A DNA stretch of 64,000 nucleotides. Source: Donghicola sp041224595. Its GTDB lineage: Bacteria; Pseudomonadota; Alphaproteobacteria; Rhodobacterales; Rhodobacteraceae. The stretch covers positions 62,001 through 126,000 of the forward strand of contig NZ_JBGFGN010000151.1 of NCBI RefSeq assembly GCF_041224595.1. The letters run 5' to 3'. Positions 62,128 to 64,000 of the stretch are shown piece after piece (the first letter of the stretch is position 1; each line of letters opens with the position of its first letter). Under the pieces are notes generated by a model. The model was not told the DNA's origin. It searched no databases and saw only the letters and a list, made by a program, of their open reading frames with translations. The translations under genes and the position numbers were made by a program.

Positions 62128-62880
62128 TTACTCGACCGTCACACAAGGCCGCACAGGCACGCGCCCCTCTTCGGTCAATTGCCAGATGTCTCGCCCCTCG
62201 ACCACGACGACCGAAATCGGTCCGCCATACGCGGCGCCTGTGTCAACATCGATACGGTTCCCGAAATGCGTGATCCGATCCAAGTGCGTGTGGCCATGCA
62301 GAATTAGGGGACCAAAGCTGTCTTTGTGCTCGTGAAACGGGCCACGAATCCACACCAAGTCGTCCTGCTCCTGTTGTTCAAGCGGCACCCCGGGGCGCAC
62401 TCCGGCGTGGCAAAAGAAGACCTCGTCAGTCGGGTAGTATTCTCGCAAGCCGGCGATGAAGTCCAAATGCTCAGTAGGCACTTTTGCGCGGCCTTCGGCG
62501 TGGATTTCGTGGATCGGGCGGTCTTCGGACACATCGACACCATAGGACGCCAGCGTTTTGCGCCCCCCGATATTGATATCTTGCATCAGCCAATGCAGAT
62601 CGTGGCGCAAAGGGTCAGGTTGCTCGACCGGTTGCAGAAAGTGCCACATCATGCGGTCGTGATTGCCCAAGAGATTGATCCAAGGTTTTCCCTCTGCCTC
62701 CCCGGCCATCAGGTAATCCAACACGCCGCGCACATTTGGTCCGCGGTCGGCGTAGTCCCCCAGATGGATCACTGGCGCGCTCGTATCTCCGATCCGCTCG
62801 CGGTCCAACTCAATCAAGCGGTGCACGCCTTGCAGTTTGTCCAGATGACCGTGGATATCGCCAATCGCGTAGCAGCGCAT
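62128..62880 (-). CDS. Calcineurin-like metallophosphoesterase (PrpA/ApaH-like)
   Basis: A 250-residue phosphatase. The metal motifs are GDIHGH, GDYADRGPN, GNHD and HGHTHLD near the C-terminus, as in lambda-type serine/threonine phosphatases and diadenosine tetraphosphatase. The substrate is unknown. The start at 62880 (MRCYAIGDIHGH) puts the first motif at the usual place. It is downstream of serA, beyond a terminator. Confidence 0.9.
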   Translation of the reverse strand: MRCYAIGDIHGHLDKLQGVHRLIELDRERIGDTSAPVIHLGDYADRGPNVRGVLDYLMAGEAEGKPWINLLGNHDRMMWHFLQPVEQPDPLRHDLHWLMQDINIGGRKTLASYGVDVSEDRPIHEIHAEGRAKVPTEHLDFIAGLREYYPTDEVFFCHAGVRPGVPLEQQEQDDLVWIRGPFHEHKDSFGPLILHGHTHLDRITHFGNRIDVDTGAAYGGPISVVVVEGRDIWQLTEEGRVPVRPCVTVE

Positions 62881-62900
62881 GAAACCTCCGAAATGAAAAA

Positions 62901-62924
62901 GCCTGCCGCATTTCTGCGGCAGGC
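62901..62924 (-). terminator. Intrinsic terminator of serA
   Basis: The 10-bp stem gcctgccgca / tgcggcaggc is followed on the minus strand by tttttcatttc. Confidence 0.9.
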
Positions 62925-62950
62925 CGATCTCTAGCACACCTAAATGGCGA

Positions 62951-64000
62951 TTACTTGACGTCGAATTGAAGCGGCTTGACCTGCTTGAATTTTCCGGTGC
63001 CTTTCAGCGCGCTGACAACAGTCTCGTCGATCGGTGCATCGACATAGAGCAGAGCGATTGCTTCGTCGCCCGATGCCTTACGGCCAAGGGTAAAGTTCGC
63101 GATGTTGACGCCGTTCTCACCCAGAACACCACCCAGAGTACCGATGATACCCGGTACGTCGTCGTTGGTGGTGTAGAGCATGTGCTCGCCGATCTCGGCG
63201 TCGATGTTGATGCCTTTGATCTGGATGAAGCGGGGCTTGCCGTCGCTGAAGACGGTGCCTGCGATCGAACGCTCACGTTTCTCGGTGACAACGGTCACTT
63301 TGATGTAGCCTTCGAATGCGCCCGACTTGTCCTGCGTGGTGGTCGAGATTTTCACACCGCGCTCTTTGGCGATGACCGGTGCGGAAACCATGTTCACGTC
63401 AGGGTTAGTCGCCTGCATGATGCCAGCCACAACAGCCGAGGTCAGCGCGTCTGTGTTCATGTCAGCCGACACACCGTCGTACAGAACGTTGATCGCGGTG
63501 ATCGCTTCGTCGGTCATCTGGCCGATGAACGCACCTTCGTGACCAGCCAGTTCGATCCAGGGGCCCATGACCTTGGCTTCTTCGGCAGTGATCGAGGGCA
63601 TGTTCAGCGCGTTTTCAACAGCGCCGGTCAGAAGGTAGTTCGACATCTGCTCGGCGACCTGAAGGGCGACGTTTTCCTGTGCTTCGGTGGTCGATGCGCC
63701 CAGGTGAGGGGTGCAGACTACGTTGGGCAAGTTGAACAGAACGTTCTCTTTTGCGGGCTCTTCCGCGAACACGTCGAACGCCGCGCCAGCCACGTGGCCG
63801 GACTTCAGCAGTTCTGCCAGAGCCCCTTCGTCAACCAGACCGCCGCGGGCACAGTTGATGATGCGAACGCCCTTCTTGGTCTTCGCAAGGTTCTCTTTGG
63901 ACAGGATATTGCGGGTGCCGTCGGTCAGAGGAACGTGCAGAGTGATGAAGTCAGCGCGCTTCAGCAGGTCTTCCAGTTCCACTTTCTCGACCTGCATCTT
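62951..64000 (-). CDS. serA: D-3-phosphoglycerate dehydrogenase, 5' end outside window
   Basis: The first step of serine synthesis. The visible 349 or so codons lack the N-terminus, which lies beyond the right edge; the first in-window Met is internal. NAD-domain motifs are INCARGGLVDEGAL with the catalytic Arg, then VFAEEPAKENVL and TPHLGASTTEAQENVA with the catalytic His. The intervening (ASB) domain and C-terminal ACT domain (VPGIIGTLGGVLGENGVNIANFTLGR) follow, giving the long ACT-type SerA that serine often inhibits. Confidence 0.95.
   Translation of the reverse strand, partial: KMQVEKVELEDLLKRADFITLHVPLTDGTRNILSKENLAKTKKGVRIINCARGGLVDEGALAELLKSGHVAGAAFDVFAEEPAKENVLFNLPNVVCTPHLGASTTEAQENVALQVAEQMSNYLLTGAVENALNMPSITAEEAKVMGPWIELAGHEGAFIGQMTDEAITAINVLYDGVSADMNTDALTSAVVAGIMQATNPDVNMVSAPVIAKERGVKISTTTQDKSGAFEGYIKVTVVTEKRERSIAGTVFSDGKPRFIQIKGINIDAEIGEHMLYTTNDDVPGIIGTLGGVLGENGVNIANFTLGRKASGDEAIALLYVDAPIDETVVSALKGTGKFKQVKPLQFDVK

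Overview
The window looks like a chromosomal segment of a marine Rhodobacterales (Roseobacter-group) alphaproteobacterium. The evidence is the GC-rich codon usage, the Rhodobacter-type porin, the DUF3576 lipoprotein, leuS-lptE-holA, the kbl-tdh pair and the many alphaproteobacterial-style housekeeping proteins. No genus can be assigned from the sequence alone. No rRNA, tRNA or CRISPR array was seen.

Layout. Positions 1-371 are an AT-rich leader before pnp. From 372 to 9639 lie pnp, a 1-Cys peroxiredoxin, an aldehyde dehydrogenase, a kinase with an acyl-ligase-like tail, rluA, msrC, a STAS/anti-sigma kinase pair and a gamma-glutamyltransferase. From 9672 to 21981 lie hspQ, a lytic transglycosylase, lolA, ftsK, a dapC-like aminotransferase, an amidase, a UbiH-type hydroxylase, Trm112, a Lon-substrate-binding-domain protein, a CnoX-like thioredoxin, xth and an OmpR-type regulator. 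From 22147 to 28175 lie ribA, an L,D-transpeptidase, a PEBP-like protein, yggS, a TPR-sulfotransferase, a porin and the DUF3576 lipoprotein.

The main discovery is at 28220-33665: a 5,446-bp element with 23-bp imperfect terminal inverted repeats (2 mismatches), flanked by a perfect 11-bp direct repeat (gccgcagggcc). Removing the element and one repeat copy rebuilds a flawless intrinsic terminator (9-bp stem, GCAG loop). The element therefore appears to have inserted into a terminator near DUF3576. It carries a zinc-ribbon transposase-like gene (601 codons) and two overlapping cargo genes: a small two-helix membrane protein, and a 973-residue protein combining leucine-rich repeats, a Roc GTPase, a COR region and a C-terminal TIR domain. 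This resembles an immune-type sensor/effector pair travelling on its own transposon. Function is inferred, not shown.

Downstream are a glycosyltransferase, the leuS-lptE-holA operon, a BaiN-like flavoprotein, an HNH protein, trhO, and an NAD-salvage cluster (pncA, hybrid histidine kinase, pncB). A three-gene AT-rich islet (46080-47295) with an XRE regulator follows. Next come arfB, a tiny transcription unit encoding an 18-residue peptide behind an almost perfect anti-16S Shine-Dalgarno, and the queuosine-precursor transporter yhhQ with a structured leader. Then come mepA, an MFS carrier, a thioesterase, yggT, recQ, yaaA, a second hybrid kinase, a thiolase, an XRE-cupin regulator beside kbl-tdh, a phosphoesterase, and serA running off the right edge.
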